Below are positions 13,435 through 13,716 of a stretch of DNA of 13,716 nucleotides, piece after piece; the stretch's first letter is position 1; each line of letters starts with the position of its first letter. The notes below the pieces were generated by a model. That model was given only the letters and a program-made list of their open reading frames with translations. It made no database searches and was not told where the DNA came from. This DNA comes from JAQUSX01 sp035446985. GTDB taxonomy: Bacteria; Bacillota; Clostridia; Christensenellales; CAG-314. A program made the position numbers and the translations under genes. The stretch lies in NCBI GenBank assembly GCA_035446985.1, contig DAOTGG010000027.1, positions 1-13,716 of the forward strand. The letters run 5' to 3'.

Positions 13435-13716
13435 ATGAACGAAGTCTACGAATTTTTGAATAAATGCGAAACCTATTATCTCGCGACTATGGACGGAAAC
13501 GAGCCGAAAGTCAGACCTTTCGGTACGGTCGCGCTGTATAAGGGCAAACTGTATATTCAAACGGGAAAATCTAAAAACGTATCAAAACAAATGAAGTCAA
13601 ATCCGCGCGTAGAAATTTGCGCTTTTGACGGCGACACATGGCTAAGGGTAGCGGCAACGGCGGCAAACGATGACGATATTAAAGCGAAAGAGTTTATGCT
13701 CGATAAATATCCGATG
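13435..13716 (+). CDS. Pyridoxamine 5'-phosphate oxidase family flavoprotein (N-terminal part)
   Basis: Ninety-four codons run to the window edge without a stop, so the gene continues to the right. The product begins MNEVYEFLNKCETYYLAT and continues with EPKVRPFGTV, LYIQTGKSKNVSKQM and NPRVEICAF, the split-barrel FMN-binding pattern of PNPOx-like proteins. The RPFG and TGKSKNVSKQ segments are where FMN phosphate contacts fall in this family. Small Clostridial members usually have about 120-150 residues and are of unknown substrate. AAAGGAG (13418-13424) lies ten bases before the ATG. True pyridoxal-phosphate synthesis by PdxH is unlikely for this short type. Confidence 0.85.
   Translation, partial: MNEVYEFLNKCETYYLATMDGNEPKVRPFGTVALYKGKLYIQTGKSKNVSKQMKSNPRVEICAFDGDTWLRVAATAANDDDIKAKEFMLDKYPM

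Noticed and set aside
1..13716. CRISPR arrays, tandem repeats, insertion sequences, tRNA genes
   Set aside because: No regularly spaced repeats, transposase motifs, terminal repeats or cloverleaf-like sequences were recognised on either strand.

Overview
The window reads as an AT-rich, gene-dense piece of an anaerobic Bacillota (Clostridia-like) chromosome. This rests on strong AGGAGG-type ribosome binding sites, sigma-A promoters with 17-bp spacers (several with a TGn extended -10), a rubrerythrin, a two-gene glycerol/FAD-oxidoreductase-type remnant with DUF1667, and a BMP-family nucleoside importer. No mobile element, CRISPR array, tRNA or rRNA was seen.

Layout. 1-429: the end of an unidentified ORF followed directly by a small Cys-rich DUF1667 protein, closed by a terminator. 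653-2776: a metal-transporting P1B-type ATPase with its own promoter, a CsoR-like GC-rich operator at the transcription start, and a terminator. 2811-3507: rubrerythrin behind a perfect-consensus promoter. 3593-8902: a BMP-type ABC importer (lipoprotein, double-NBD ATPase, two permeases). 8939-10139: an HD-domain phosphohydrolase and a Nudix hydrolase. 10235-12107: a serine beta-lactamase-like hydrolase with a large C-terminal extension, ending at a bidirectional terminator shared with the convergent gene. 12135-13310, minus strand: an RlmI-type rRNA methyltransferase. 13435 to the end: a truncated pyridoxamine-phosphate-oxidase-like flavoprotein, divergent from rlmI.

The main discovery is the substrate-binding lipoprotein at 3728-4897. 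It has every conserved block of the BMP/PnrA nucleoside-binding family, but in the wrong order. After the signal peptide and lipid Cys it begins with the segment that is normally the C-terminal half (LEIKYTYGG ... GVDVDQ ... FTMAQYQEI). A roughly 16-residue linker follows, then the segment that is normally N-terminal (YIALVTDVGTIDDESFNQ ... VRYGYGFVQGADYA). It ends in what looks like the family's usual short C-terminal tail. The frame is open throughout and the total length is normal. This looks like a natural circular permutation (block swap) of a type-I periplasmic-binding fold between an intact signal peptide and tail. It sits in an otherwise canonical importer operon, is apparently strongly expressed, and is separated from the ATPase gene by a strong terminator/attenuator.

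How the genes work together. The permuted lipoprotein would capture nucleosides outside the cell and deliver them to the two permeases, powered by the double-NBD ATPase. The following HD and Nudix hydrolases could act on nucleotides, but no link to the importer is shown. The metal ATPase and rubrerythrin are separate stress-related units.
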